64,000 bases of DNA, from the NCBI GenBank assembly GCA_973895155.1, contig OZ316894.1, positions 14,136,001 through 14,200,000 of the forward strand. The letters run 5' to 3'. Positions 1 through 12,823 of the stretch are shown here, one piece after another. The stretch is from Marsupella aquatica. Its lineage: Eukaryota > Marchantiophyta. Every line of letters begins with the position of its first letter. Position 1 is the stretch's first letter. The position numbers and the translations under genes are program-made. The notes beneath the pieces are model-generated. The model was not told where the DNA came from and did no database searches. It saw nothing but the letters and a program-made list of their open reading frames with translations.

Positions 1-3000
1 GCATGTTAGAGACTACGAAAAAAATATATGGAGTTGCAATCCGCACCGAGACAGTCTGAGGAGGAGTTGAAATTTCCGAGAGATAAAGTGAGAATACTTA
101 AGACTACTATTGTAGATGAATGCTCACTGGATGAACTGACAGAGTTTCTGCAATGGGAGGACATGCTTCACGTAGCTGAAGTTGAGACGGCGCACCAGGC
201 CAGACGGTTAGCTAGAATTCGGTGGCTGGGAGAAGGGGAGGAATCAACTAAATTTTACTTTGCCACAGTCAAGGCTAAAAGAGAGAGAGAAGCTATGAGG
301 ATGCTAGTAAAGGAGGATGGATCGGTACTTACAGATTTCAAGGACATCATTGGGGAAGTAGAGCAGCAATGTGAGGCGCTTTACTCTCCTGGGCAACCAT
401 CTGAGGAGGAGCTACTAGAAAGCAGGTGCAATAGGGATAAGCTATTGCGGAGTACTAAATCGGCATTCACGGCGGCGGAGATACACAGGATGGAGGCACT
501 TCCTACGATCTCCGAGGTGAAAGAGGTGTTGTGGCTTCTCCCGGAGGACAAGGCCCCTGGGACGGATGGGCTCACGGCTGAGGTTTACAGAGCCTGTTGG
601 GAGTTCATGAAGGATGATATGGTGGCAATGATACAGGATTTCTGGCTCACAGGCGAGTTGGCTGCTGAGATCAAGGATGGCCTGATAAAGCTGATACCAA
701 AAAAACCTGATAAAAGATACTTGAAGGATTGGCGCCCTCTGACGATGCTTAACACTAGCTACAAAATCCTGGCCAAAGTGATCGCTCTACGAATTAAGCA
801 CCTGCTATGTAACCTGATCAGTCCTCAGCAGACCGGGTTTATCCCGGGTAGACGTATCTTAGAGAATATTTCGCTTGCTAGGCTTACAAGTGACTGGGTT
901 CAAAATTGCAGGAAGGGAGCATTATTCCTAAAACTTGACTTTGAGAAAGCATTCGACAGGGTTAACCACGAGTATCTCTGGGAGTCTATGTTGCTGCTGG
1001 GATTTAGTGGTAGGATTGTGAACATAGTTAAAGCCTTGTTCTCTAATGCCAGCTCTCGAGTACTAGTCAATGGCTTTCTTAGCAAATATTTTTTGATGTG
1101 TCGGGGGGTGAGGCAGGGATGTCCTCTCTCCCCTCTTCTATTTGTGATTTCTACCCAACCTCTCATGGATTTCTTGGATGCTGAGCTTGCGGCTGGTCGA
1201 CTTGCTGGTATCCAGGTTTCAGATGTGCTTACAGTGTGCTACAGATTGTTTGCTGATGATGTGGGGATGTTCATCCCTGCAACAGAGGAAGCGTTTAGGG
1301 ATGCTACTACGGCTCTGTCATGTTATGAAAGTGCATCTGGTGCTAGGCTGAACTTATGAAAATCTGTTATCATCCCACTTGCTTTGGACCTAATTCCAGA
1401 CTGGCTCAAGGCTACAGGCTGCAAGATTAGTGAGCAAGGTGAAGTGCAGAAGTATCTGGGTGCTCCATATTGGACTCTCAGTGGGTAATTTACATCGCTT
1501 CTGCCTGGATAAGGTTGCGGCACGCTTGTCCTCTTGGTCAAATAAATTGCTGTCCTTCACAGGTCGGACGTTGCTGGTGAAACATGTGCTCATGGCAATA
1601 CCGATATATCACGTAATGTATATGAAGGCCTCGGAAGGGCTGGCAAAGAAACTGATTGCGTTGTGCAGGGATTTTCTATGGGGTTATAATCTTGAGGGCG
1701 GGAAGAAGATTCCGCTGGTGGCATGGGACAAGATGGCTCGCCCTAAGGTGGATGGCGGACTGGGGTTTCGTGACTTTAGAAGTCACTCTGATGCGCTACT
1801 TACTCAGTGGTTTATGAAGGCCTTGGATTATCCCAACACGGAATGGGCTGGCATGCTTGCTGCTAATCTGAGTCTTATTGGATGGCTGAATTTCAGGGTG
1901 ATTAGGCGAAATCACTACACATTTGCAGATAAGCTGCTTTTATGTACTCCAAGATCTTGCTACGGGTGACATACACTTGGGGAATCTGGAAGGCCTGGGA
2001 GGCTTTGAGAGCAAATCTTTCCTTTGTCCCAGGGACTGCGGGCTTTCCTGGGAGATGGAGTATACAGGACGCATTACGCTGTACACAGGGCTTTAATACT
2101 TGGCCTTCGGCACACACAGAGTTCACTGTGGAAATCTGTGGGAGGCTTGGGATACGGGTGATTGCCGACTACTGGAATGCTGAGGCGCACCAATGGAAGG
2201 ACTTTTCTGGCAGATGGTGTTTGCTTCGAGGGTGGGCGCTGGCTCACAGGGACAGATGCCATCAGTTTCTACTTGTGATTGGCAGGGGACGCTGCTGCAA
2301 TGGTGGGCTGGTGCCGGGTGCTCCTTGTTGGCGTTGGCTTGAGATGGGGGTTCCACTGAAGAGGTTCACAATTCCTAACAAACACGCATACCAACTTCTA
2401 AGACCTAAGGGCTTGGACTACCAAAGATGGAACAGAATTTGGCTCACCAACTGGACGGAGGAGGTATGGGGTAAGAGATGGCATGCTCTGTGGGGTTCGG
2501 ACCTGTCCACTAGAGGAAAAACCTTTCTATGGCGAATCATTGCCGGTGGCCTGTTTACGGGAGCAAGGGCCCTTACTATTGGTGCAAGTGATGGTATCTG
2601 TCGGCTATGCCCTAGGAGGCTTGAAAGTATTCCTCATCTGTTCGTCCAATGTGTGCATGCTGCTGAGTGCTGGAGACTATGCTGTGACTGCTGCCTGGGA
2701 GTTATGTTTGCACCTGGGCAGGATCTTCTAGACAAGGTGGTGGCCTCATTTGGTCGCAGTCCATTGAGGGTGGCTCGTCTATTCCTACTGTTTCAAATTG
2801 TGTGGATGATTTGGCTGGGACGTAACACACAGATGTTCAAGGAACTTGGGCGCAGATCCTTTGATGTAAGATTGGTTCTTTCTGAGACGGTTTCACACCT
2901 GCATGGGGCCTCTCTACGCTTCCCGTCAGGCAGTAAACACATTCGGCTTCTTAGGGCTAAAGAATTAATTGAAATGGAACGGAGGCGCTGGTTGGTGCGT

Positions 3001-3340
3001 AGAGATGGACATGTGACTTCGGGCTGATGATGCTTAGAGTAGGTTAGGCTCTATGATTGGTGCTATGGCTCTGGTGGGCTTGGGTTGGGCTCACCTGTGC
3101 GGCTCTGTTTTTTGCTTTTGGGGCTTACCCTTGTGTTATGGCTACAGGCCTTTAGGTTGCTCATGGATCTGGCTCTCGCTGTCGTTGACTGGCTGGCTGG
3201 GGTTGGGCTCTTTACCGGGGCCGTATATGATGTCTGGGCGTGCCCTGTTTTAGGGGTGCCCTGCTGGCCTCCTGCGGGAGTTGTCCTTTTGTGCTGTTTG
3301 CTTCCCCCGCCGTGGGGTTTTCACAGGTTATTTCTATAAA
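1..3340 (+). mobile_element. 5'-truncated LINE (non-LTR retrotransposon)
   Basis: The window opens inside a LINE whose endonuclease domain and ORF1 lie outside or are lost. The remaining body carries reverse transcriptase, thumb/connection sequence and a C-terminal zf-RVT zinc finger, then a 3' UTR of about 310 bases (3028-3340) ending in an A-rich tail near 3330-3350. The 3' UTR has a short GTGGGGTTTTCACAGG-like end that is recognisable again at about 28960, so several copies of one lineage are present. I cannot see the 5' junction or a target-site duplication because the left end is off the window. Sure that it is a LINE; the exact 3' boundary is approximate. Confidence 0.9.
28..3027 (+). 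pseudogene. LINE ORF2 (reverse transcriptase, zf-RVT), broken
   Basis: Reverse transcriptase that would copy LINE RNA by target-primed reverse transcription at a chromosomal nick. Visible RT landmarks in order: KAPGTDGL near 550, LKDWRPLTMLN near 720, QQTGFIPGR near 828, the KLDFEKAFDRV palm motif near 930, GVRQGCPLSP near 1108 and the FADD catalytic box at 1249-1260. A TGA at 1357-1359 ends the first frame. The reading moves to another frame from about 1470 (to 1969) and again from about 1942 to the stop at 3025-3027. The last part holds the CCHC-like zinc finger (CRLCPRRLESIPHLFVQC, about 2598-2654) typical of plant LINEs. A stop at 7-9 closes the upstream frame, so the start at 28 is only an open-frame limit. 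Dead copy: one nonsense change and at least two frameshifts. Confidence 0.88.
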
Positions 3341-4376
3341 AGTTAGAAAAAATTTCCAAGGAAAACCAAATTAAGTATTATAAACAGATGGACTCACATA
3401 CTGGTGTCCTCCCAATTCACGACGCTGCTCAATAAAATGATGAAAGACCTGTAATTTCAACAAAGTAGGTTTTTCATTAATAGGTCTAGCAATAAAAAGA
3501 TTGGGATAGGTTATTTTTAACCTCTTATAGAAAGGGGCAGGGTAGGTTTTAACCATCCTTTATCCCAAAGAATTCATTATTTTCTATCCCAAAGAATTCA
3601 TTTTTTAATGAGTTTGAATCTCTCATAGCTTTTGCACTAATGAAAGAAATTATCCCTTCCAAAATCAATAAAAGATTTTGAAGAAGCGGATGTTTTGGAT
3701 CATAAAATTTTTTATTGATATATTTTCAAATTTATGGAAAGAAATTCCAAAGCGTTGTTGTTTTAATCGTCTGTTTGTTTGAAGACGTCAGCATGTCAGA
3801 TTCGGAGTACAAAGGGAGGGAAGGTCTAATTTAATGCCTACGAATTTTCACTGTGTAGCGGTGTGCTCTCGTTTTGTGGCCAACAAATAATGTCTTAGGA
3901 GACCATTCACTGGACTCCAATTATAGAGCACCCATTCGAGATTAATCCTGCTGTTCAACAAATTACTGCATGATCTATTTATGATACATCGACCACAGTA
4001 CTCCACATGTAAACTCCACATGTAAACAACTGGAGATGTCTCAATTTGTTACGAGCCTCAACTGAGTGGAAAACTTTCAACCACAACCTCATGACTGAAA
4101 TACACATCCTTGGGATTGTTACACTAGATTCACAACCAGCCCACCGCCTCGGGTAAGAAAGCTCTGCTCTTAACGCTGTACTGTAACCAGCGGCTAGTCT
4201 GACACCTAATCTAAGAGACAGTTATAGCCATGAATGCGGATAACAAGGCAAGCACATACTTTCTCGTCTGAAATTCCCAAGCCCATCTTGGATAACCCAT
4301 TGGGATTCCTTATCAGGTATTTGCTGTACGGTGCTAGCCCAACAGAACAGGGAAAAGTCGGCAATTCTGAGAACGC
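3341..4376. other. intergenic spacer, no gene seen
   Basis: AT-rich DNA between the LINE tail and the stop codon of the FKBP gene. It probably contains the 3' UTR and polyadenylation region of that gene at its right end. An imperfect repeat of TCTATCCCAAAGAATTCATT occurs twice at about 3566-3605. I see no coding potential. Confidence 0.5.
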
Positions 4377-7300
4377 TCATTTGGCAACATCCACAACTTC
4401 GACATCAAAAACAAGCCAAGAGTTCCCAGGAATAGGGCCACCACCCTTAGCTCCATACCTGCAGGCAGCACATCGCCAAGCAAGATTATAATCCTATGCA
4501 ACGTGATACCTAAAGAAAGGCCTCAGGGGAGTGAGCAGATATTCCACAGATGGTCAGGTGCGCCAAGGCTACACACACCACAAGAGAGAGAAGGACGAAA
4601 ATCGGGAAGAAAACAACTTATCAATCGTAGCAAAAGACTACCGCACAACGTGGTCAACACACAAAAAGAGCCCGACTGAGTTCTGAAAAATAGGTGGGCC
4701 GTGCAAACGGTAGCTTGACACTCTTCAAGAAAAATTGCACACCACAAAAAGATGGTTTGAGTTGTTAATAGACGTGTCGTATCTGTGATTCCTTCACAAG
4801 TTACACCAAGCCCGGGTGCATAGGAAAGAGCATGGGACCAGCAACACATAAAAATTCCAAACCAGGCTAATCAATGTAGGAGATTTAGACGTCCACAGCC
4901 TCCGTACTATCGAAAGGCTCTTTTAATTCGTGCTCTCACCGGTCAGATGACTCAACAAACTTTCCATACTTAAAGCGCGATGGTTTCCAAAGGAACTCAA
5001 CCCTAAAACAAGACGGATACCGACCAATCTGTGTCGTCTCTGGAAACCCAACCCCCGAAACATAAATTCTAAGCTCTTCAAATTATTCTCGTAGTGTAAT
5101 CTAATTCTTGCTAACACTAGGGGACAGTCGGATCACTATATCCTTTAAGGTCAAATGCAGCGAACTTGGGACAGTCGTCACGGGTTTTCGATGTTCGTGT
5201 CCAACATCCAAACCTCATTATTGGGGTCTTTGGCCCAGAGCTCAGTCAAATCTGTAGAGCCAGACAACTCAGCGGGAGGCAGACTTGTGGATGTGGTGCA
5301 GTTAGATAACGGCCTTGAGGAAACCATGAATCGGGGTACTGCAACAAATTTTCCCACTCTGGTACAGGGTGTTCAATCGAATTTACTAGTAGCTAAGAAG
5401 GCAAATTTCCAGGATTGGTATCCCATTGTAGAATAGGTGGAGATCTTCTCAGTACCATCGATGCTGAGAAGATCAAGCTGCAAATTGAAAAGGGAGTCCT
5501 ACCCCAGGCCCACATTTGAGAGATCAATCAACCCCCCACTTCGATTCCAATTAAAAGCTATTCCTCATGCCTAAACTTTCCCAAAACTCTTCCCGAAGAG
5601 TATGTCATGATGTCCTCCTACAAATAGCTCCCAAGTATAACTGTCTTCAATAGCCTCTGTTTCTCGCTTCCGAGTTAATATATATAAGAAAATGGCATTG
5701 AAGTGAATAGAAATCCTTCTAACACCAACTTCTCTCTTGCCAAATAGTCTGATCTTATAACAATAAAGAAGGCGATGAATTCTTCTGCCGGAGACCTAGA
5801 TAGCGACACGACGCATCGGAGACACAGGTAGATGGAGGTCGAGAAAACGGTAAGTAAATTTGGTCGAGTTACCCACGGAAAAGTGTGAACCATAGCAAAA
5901 AGGAAACATCCATGAAGGAACCGCAACTACGAGTTGAAGTTGTCTTTATACAAGTCGACTTACCCCATGGCTGGTGGAATAGTAAGTCTCCGCTTATCGC
6001 CAATCCTCATACCTGCACTCACCAATAAAGAAGAGCTCAGCGCACATTATATTTGAAATCACTAACTATTAAAGAAATTAATTTCAATACATTGAGAGAA
6101 ATCCACGACTTCTTTGAGGAAGCTCCTTCACAAGGCGAATCATAGACATCCAGCTGGTAGAAAGCTTACCTGCAACACCAACGTCCCATCCTTTCACCAC
6201 CTCGCCAACTCCTAGTCGGAAGACAAATGGTTTTTTTCCGACAGAGGAGTCAAAAATTTTCCCATTAGACCTGAGTCTCCCAGTGTAATGAATAGTAACC
6301 TGCCAATAACCAAGTGGATTAATAGCCTATCATTAATCAATCTAAATGGGATTTTAGTGCAGAACAATACAACAGTCATCCAGTCACAGAAGAGCGTAAG
6401 AATCCAACGACGATATCAAACAATTGTGTGGTCAAATGAGGACGCACGAACATAATTCGTAAGACAGATAGCATGGTAAGAAAAGTATACAAACAGTCAC
6501 CATCAGTTGAATGTCGGGAAAGCTTTACCCTCTTTCCAGGCTTGGTTTGCCTGGCATCAGGCCTTCCCATAGCTATCTCCTCAATCTCCAGACCATTTGG
6601 AAATTTTCTGGTGGAAGTACCAGGTTTCTTGACCTTCTTTCCAGTGGCATCAGTTCCAGGCGTCACTGAACTCCCATTTGCCGTTGATGTCCTTGTCGAA
6701 GATTTTACTTCAGAGCCGTTCCAATTGGCCGATGTCTTTAGTGTTTTCGCGACCTCTTCAGTTTTTGTCGGTCTCATCTCTATTTCTTTGATTTGAGTTG
6801 GGACCTTCTCGTTTTTTTTTTTCTTCTTCTGTTTCTGTTTCTTTGGTTCATCGGACGTAGTTGACGGGTTAAATACCCCTGCGGACCTGGAGCGGAAAAT
6901 CCAAGTCAGGTGAGGAACAGTACAGGACCAGCACTTCTAGTCGTCCCAATTACTTGAAATCAACTTCATATATAAATTATGTGGTATTCCAGCTTCTCTA
7001 CAAAAGCAAAACGTGGTACCAGCCAGTGCACCACATCTCTGATACAACAAAACGCTTGGAGCAACTTAGACTAAAAGGCCAGTAAGTAAAATTACAAGAG
7101 ATTCATACCTAAAGACGAGGTTCAAATGGGTTTCAATTGCGTGGACAAAGGTCATAAACGATATTGTGGAGTGGGACGAAATATCACTATGTACACGTTA
7201 GGTTGATGGAAATTCCTACTGTCATAAGACCTCAATCTGGCTTATTGCTAAAGCAACAGAAGTTCACTCTCATCTCAGGATAAAGAGGGGAGTACAAGGG

Positions 7301-9013
7301 AAAGAGCATCAAGATCAGTCCCGCATAGTAAACAAATTCTTGCGTGGATTCATCAATCCTCAGGCTTACTTGATTCTCTCGATGGTCACCTAGACTCTAA
7401 GTTGCCACTGGACTTGCTTCAAGCGTTTATTCTGTTTCCATTAAAACAAATGCTTGATTTTCGGTCCCTAAATTAGTTCGGGCCCACAAATTGCATTGAG
7501 GTCGGCGCATCTAACCGAAAAAGGATAGTTTTTCTGTAGACAACTGACTCAAAAGCCTCTGCGAGGACATTCAGCTTTAGTTTTAGTCAGTAAATTTGCA
7601 TTTGTACTATGCGCAAGTTCCGTTAAACTTTGGACTTAGAGTGCGCATTTTGAGAGGAAAGAAGCAAATTCATAAGATTGTAGCAGACACCATGTGAAGG
7701 TTGCTTCCACTATCTCAGCTAGACAAGAAAGATTGGGAGAAATACCTTCCCGTAACTCACTTTAAACACAATTTATTAAAAGGAAACTGAGAACAATTAC
7801 CCATTTACTGCTTCAGTTTTCTCCGAAGGTCGAGGAAATCCATCCTCATCTTCGCTCCCTTCACCCACTGTCACGTTGTCCACCTCTTTGAAAGAATCCT
7901 TTTTTCGCTCCTTTGATGAGACTGCCCTCTTTCTCTTTTTGGGGGCTTTCTGGTCCCCTTGATCAGAATCAGGTATTTGTTTGTTTTGGACTGGTATCTT
8001 GTTCGCTGTAGCATCGTCCTCAAGTTCGGTGATAGTAACTGTACCAAGACAACATTCAAAGAAAACCTTTCCAATAAAATCTTACCGCAAAAACTTCAAT
8101 CAGCCCAACTGATAATGCTTTCAAAGGAAAACAACACAATGATAAAATGACAAAATTAAATGTCCTTTACCAGAGGAAGGAGGAGCATCTAGAGCATGTA
8201 TGTCATCCTCGTCATAATCCTCATCTTCCAAGTCTTCCTCGCTGTATTGTGTAAACGACAAGGAGCAAATACAGTAATAACAGTTCAGCGAGTGAAATAA
8301 TTCAGTCCAGCTCGTGCAGAAATACAGCTGCCTGTAGCACACGAATATGAGACCAAAGCCCACTAGCACGGCAAGGAATGGAAGTGGGAAGATACATACG
8401 AGTCGAATTCTGAGCCCTCAAATTCGTAGTCATTGTCCTCGTCTTCATCATCGTCCAAGGGCAGGTAGTATCCAACGAGATGAACACTAGTAGAACCCGC
8501 AACTGAGAACACCACATCCCGATCAAACAGCAGATCGAGGGAGCAGGAATCTGATACACCCGGAGTGAGGGAGCACAACAGAAGTTCCGGTCCATCTCCC
8601 ACCTTGCATTTCACGACCGTCCTCTCTTTTCCTTTAGCGTCCAGCCCCAGGGTCGCCTGTAATATAAGATAAGAGTAAGTAAATAATCCTCCTTCGAGTA
8701 GTGCGACAAATCGCACGATCGGCTGACAGAAAGAATGAAGCCATGAATCTGCCGCAGGTATGCCTTTCGAAACGAAACGAACCTGAGATAGATGAAGCCT
8801 GCAACCTTCGTACTCACTATCTTCATCCCCGCTAGGACTGAAGTGTTCACCAGGCTTAACCTCCACACCTGCTTGACAGCCCATCGAGTCAATCCCCATG
8901 AAACAGTGGTAAATTCTTATACAAATAAATCGCCTTGGAAATGCCACTACACTTCTTCCTGGCAAGTTTCAGTCCATCGAAACGAAGCTGGACTTACGAA
9001 ATGCAGTGACCAT
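4377..9013 (-). CDS. FKBP53: FKBP53-like nucleoplasmin-FKBP histone chaperone/prolyl isomerase
   Basis: Nuclear peptidyl-prolyl cis-trans isomerase fused to a nucleoplasmin-like histone chaperone; the family binds histones and acts on chromatin and rDNA. Nine exons joined by hand, all GT-AG and in phase: 9013-8998, 8868-8783, 8656-8400, 8241-8171, 8038-7801, 6886-6529, 6299-6170, 6012-5964, 4458-4377, giving 428 residues (Arabidopsis FKBP53 is about 477). Residues 1-95 are the nucleoplasmin-like domain ([28 protein letters not shown]). Acidic tracts ([24 protein letters not shown]) and Lys/Arg-rich patches follow. Residues 318-428 are the FKBP domain with the drug/proline pocket kept: Y347, F358-D359, F369, V376-V377, W380, Y403, F419. 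The first exon (MVTAF) fits the family's MxFWGVEVKPG start, but Arg replaces the usual Trp-Gly at the junction, so the first 16 bases are the least certain part. The gene looks functional. Confidence 0.9.
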
Positions 9014-9824
9014 CTTAAAACCCTTGCTCTGGATCCTTGATTGGAGGCATTCATTGGCTTATATTCCATCTAATCATTCGCAAACAATTCATATCGGACC
9101 CATGTGTGGTCTGCAGATCTCAAACCACTCGGAATCGAATACAGAACATAGACCGAAAATACATTAATCGAATTCCACGATAAGGAAAATCCATTTGTTT
9201 AATGAGGACGGGTAGTATAACGTACCCCAGAACACCATAGTGAATAGCTATCGGCCGAAACCGAATTTTACTGGGTGGTTGTAACCCACCAAATTGAAGC
9301 AAACTTTCTCCGAGACCACCAATGAATCCACTAGCACCGAGCTGGATTCATAAACCTATCGACCCATGAAACCCAACAAATTCGGACATCGCGCTAAACT
9401 TCGGCAGACAGATGCGAAGGACTTCGGCCCCAGGGATACAAATCAACAAAAACAATACAGCAGAGTTTACAGAGGGTGTGAGACTGAGATCCCTTCAAGT
9501 GTAGTTCTCTCACGCTGTAGAGCAGAAACGGGGTTTAGGGTCAAGAACAGCAACCCCACCTTCACGCTGAAATCCACTAAAAGTTTAGAAACAATATGCA
9601 GTCCTAAAACCCTAGAAGCTTCCATATCCTAAGGGCAACTGGCACTCAGCTAACTACTCTATGCGAGTCCTCGTGGTTACCTTAGTGCCATCCAGGTTAC
9701 AGGGACTGCGCCAAACATTAACCATTAATGATGCTAGTTGAACAGGCCCTCTATTAAAGTTACACTATACTAGCCCTAGCCCGATGCCCGTGTGTCACTC
9801 GGAAGATTCAAGGTGATGGCAAGA
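9014..9824. other. upstream region of the FKBP gene
   Basis: This sequence lies 5' of the FKBP start codon and should hold its promoter and 5' UTR. No TATA box or other element stands out well enough to name. No separate gene is visible. The segment ends where the purine-rich minisatellite begins. Confidence 0.4.
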
Positions 9825-10450
9825 TAACGAGACAGGGACAAGATGTCAAGGAGAGATAAATATGTCGAGGTGAGGGAAAGACATCGAGAGACAAGGACAA
9901 GATGTCAAGGCAATTGCAAGATCTTGAGGAGAGACAAAGATGTCGAGGCAAGGGCAAGATATCAAGGTGAGGGAAAGATGTTGAGGCGGGAGCAAAGTGT
10001 CAAGAGAGGCAAAGATGTCGAGGAGACAGTAAAATGTCGAGGAGACAGTAAAATGTCGAGGAGATGCTAAGATGTTGAGGATTTGCAAAGATGTTGAGGA
10101 GAGACAAAGATGTCGAGGTGAGGGAAAGATGTTGAGGCAAGGGCAAGATGTCAAGGTGCGGGAAGGATGTTGAGGCAAGGGCAAGATATCAAGGTGAGGA
10201 AAAGATGTTGAGAGAGGGCAAGATCTTGAGGTAAGGAAAGATGTCAAGGGCAGGGAAAGATGTCAACCTGGATGTCGAGGAGAGGCAAAGATGTCAAGGA
10301 GAGGGCAAGATGTCGAGGAGAGGCAAGATGTCAAGGTGAGGGAAAGATGTCAACACATGGGCAATATGTTGAGGCGAGGACAAGATGTCGAGTTGAGGGA
10401 AAATTGTTGAGGTAAGCCAAAGACGTCAAAGCGAGACAAAAGACAAATAA
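9825..10450 (+). repeat. purine-rich minisatellite, about 20-bp unit
   Basis: About thirty degenerate copies of a unit near GATGTCGAGGNGAGGGCAAA run head to tail. The plus strand is almost pure purine apart from the TGTC core, and unit length drifts between roughly 18 and 24. Open frames across it on both strands are low-complexity artefacts of the repeat. It ends close to a LINE fragment that starts at about 10529. Confidence 0.85.
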
Positions 10451-10528
10451 TTAGGGAGAAAGGCAATATTCAAAATATAAATTAAAGGAAACAAAAGTGA
10501 AAAGAGAGACACTAAGGCAAAGCAAAGA

Positions 10529-10890
10529 TTCTTGAAAGACTGGTGCCCATTGACTATGTTTAATACTATCTATAAGCTGATTGCGAAGATTTGGCTTTAC
10601 GATCAAAACTGATCTTTCCAAAACTGATTATCCCCCAGCAAACGGGTTCATCCTGGGACGGAACATTCTAGAGAACATCTCCTTGGCTTGGCTTACTTGT
10701 AATTGGGTTAGGAATCGCAAACATGAATCACTCTTTCTGAAGCTGGACTTGAGAAGGCGTTTGATCGGGTGAATCATATCTATATATGGAAAACTATGCA
10801 TTTGCTTTGGATATGTAGTCAGTTTACTAAACTAGTTCAAGCATTATTATGTAAAGCTACTTCACGGGTGATGTTAATGGGATGCTTTTG
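10529..10890 (+). pseudogene. LINE reverse transcriptase fragment
   Basis: A decayed piece of the RT palm from the same LINE lineage as the element at the window's left end. It reads FLKDWCPLTMFNTIYKLIAK, then remnants of the FIPGR..ENISLA segment, then the EKAFDRVNHIYIWKTM segment, with stops and frameshifts between them. It aligns by eye with about 715-1085 of the left-end LINE. Neither end of the original insertion can be seen. Confidence 0.8.
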
Positions 10891-10959
10891 AGGGACATTG
10901 GTCTGCGGCCGTATCTTGAGGATAAGCAAAGAGGTGGGGAAAAGAGTCTTGAGAACACA

Positions 10960-12753
10960 TGGGGTGTATGGCTGCTTGAGATGAGAACTTGTTTGTGGAA
11001 AAAAACTTCATCACTTTCTACCTTATATGCATCAACATACTTTTGACTTTCCTCAAAATCCCTTTGGTTTGGTATAAACTCCTTAACAAAACATCAAGTA
11101 AACCTTAAACCCATCACATTAGTAACTTCACACAAGCTTTAAGCAATTAGAAACTACTTTCAAAACTGCCTTCAACATTCTATTTTTGAAAATGACTTCA
11201 AGTATCCTCAAGTTACTCATTCCATCACATAGCCTTCACAATTGTTCCATTCATCCATCATTCATAGCCAAAACAATTCTCCTATGTCCACTCCTCTATA
11301 TGCATAGCAAAAGGCACATGAAAAGTATCATGGCCTTCTCTAAGTGAAAAATGGGTCACAAGCAAGACCCTCCTAGAAAAACTTGAATCAATCAAGCTCA
11401 ATGACCAAGTAAGACATTATCAAGCCTCCAAACTGCCACCATAGCCACTCAAGGCTTCAAAATAGCTATGTCTCCCTTCCTACCATCCTTGCTCCTACCA
11501 TCCTCATTCAAAATTCCAAGCCATGGTGTTTTGCACTTGAGTAAGCCTTCTCAATGAGCCCTCTCTCATGCAACACACTCAAGGTTTACAAAATCAAGTT
11601 ACTCATCACCACTAAGGCTTTGAATCAGCCCTACTACTTCAGTCCCTTCAAAACTTGGAGCCAAAAGCCTACATTCGAATATACCTTCTTGTGGACAATC
11701 TCTTTTGCATGCTCCTTAATCTTCCTACTCATGGTCTACCTCCTTCCTAAGGCTTTGAATCAGCCTCTCCTACATTTGAAACTTCACTCAAAATCGCTAG
11801 AAAAACTGTCACAAGTGAAATCTATCAACATTCAAAGTGTCATCTCTCTTTTCTCCTTCTAAAAATGGTTTCTATATCTCTTACCCTCAAGAACGTAAGG
11901 CCACGGCCAAGGAGGAGGGCTTCTCCCTTACACATGCCTCATCCTCAAGCTCCCCTCTAGAGGTTCACACCTACAACTTGAAATGGGACTAAACACTCCA
12001 ACAACAAAATGACAACACTTTAGCAACATCTAACGCTAGGAACCTGCGGTCACTCAAACTTTATCCTGTACCCACAAGGGAAGGCCCAGGACACACACAA
12101 GCCCCTTCACTTATGGTTTTAGTCCTATTCAAATCTCAGCCCTAGATCTCACACCATTTAGATCCAAAGGCCAGAAATGAGCAAAAAACCCTCATTTAAG
12201 TAACTTTCTCACCAAATGAGCTTTGAACTTTTTGAAAAAAGCCACGACCTCCTCCAAGCCTTAGCTCCCTTCACCATCTTCAATCCAAACTATCCTTCAT
12301 CTCAAACCAAGATCCACCTTTGAAGTAGATACATTGAATCCTATCCGTTAAAACACAAAACCTTGAATCTCGCCCATGTTTCATAAAACTGATGTATTTG
12401 GACCAAACCACCATACACGCCTCAAACTTGGATACCTCTTCCATAGATTCAATGAACTTGACCACCATGCTGCCAAACCGTAAATATATTGCTTGTTGAG
12501 CAAGAAAACTCCATTCCGCTGATTTGCCAATAACAAACTTAACTGTTGGTAAAAATGAAACACATACCCCACCATACAAGGGAAAGAAGGCTTGACCTCA
12601 TCCCTACCTTGACTCTCATTTCCCTACTTTCTCCTTAACCTTGGTCAATTTAACTCAAGTCAACTTAACTTAACCCAAGTGAGTTACAAAAATGATATCC
12701 ATTTCCTTCACAAAACATGAAGATTCTCTCTTTAGGATGGAAACCTCATGACA
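10960..12753 (-). repeat. candidate 3' LTR/3' end of decayed gypsy element
   Basis: The integrase remnant upstream on the minus strand is followed by a purine run (TAAGGGTGGA) and then TGTCATGAGG, a good polypurine tract plus TG start of a 3' LTR at 12753. The lower boundary is not defined; I place it loosely near 10960. A matching 5' LTR is not recognisable beyond 18850, so this could be a long 3' UTR instead. The stretch contains two copies of AAGGCTTTGAATCAGCC (11608 and 11748) and no protein-coding signal. Confidence 0.4.
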
Positions 12754-12823
12754 TCCACCCTTACCAAACCTGAGCAGCCTCTGGTCTGCTCCATACCGCA
12801 AATGTCAATCATCATCATCACTG

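Noticed and set aside
6473-6796. Plus-strand ORF over the FKBP exon 6 region
   Set aside because: Shadow of the minus-strand exon 6529-6886, which is supported by splice phase and family match.
9846-10247. 133-codon minus-strand ORF rich in Leu, Ser, Pro and Cys
   Set aside because: It is the reading of a purine minisatellite; the peptide is itself a tandem repeat with no family resemblance.
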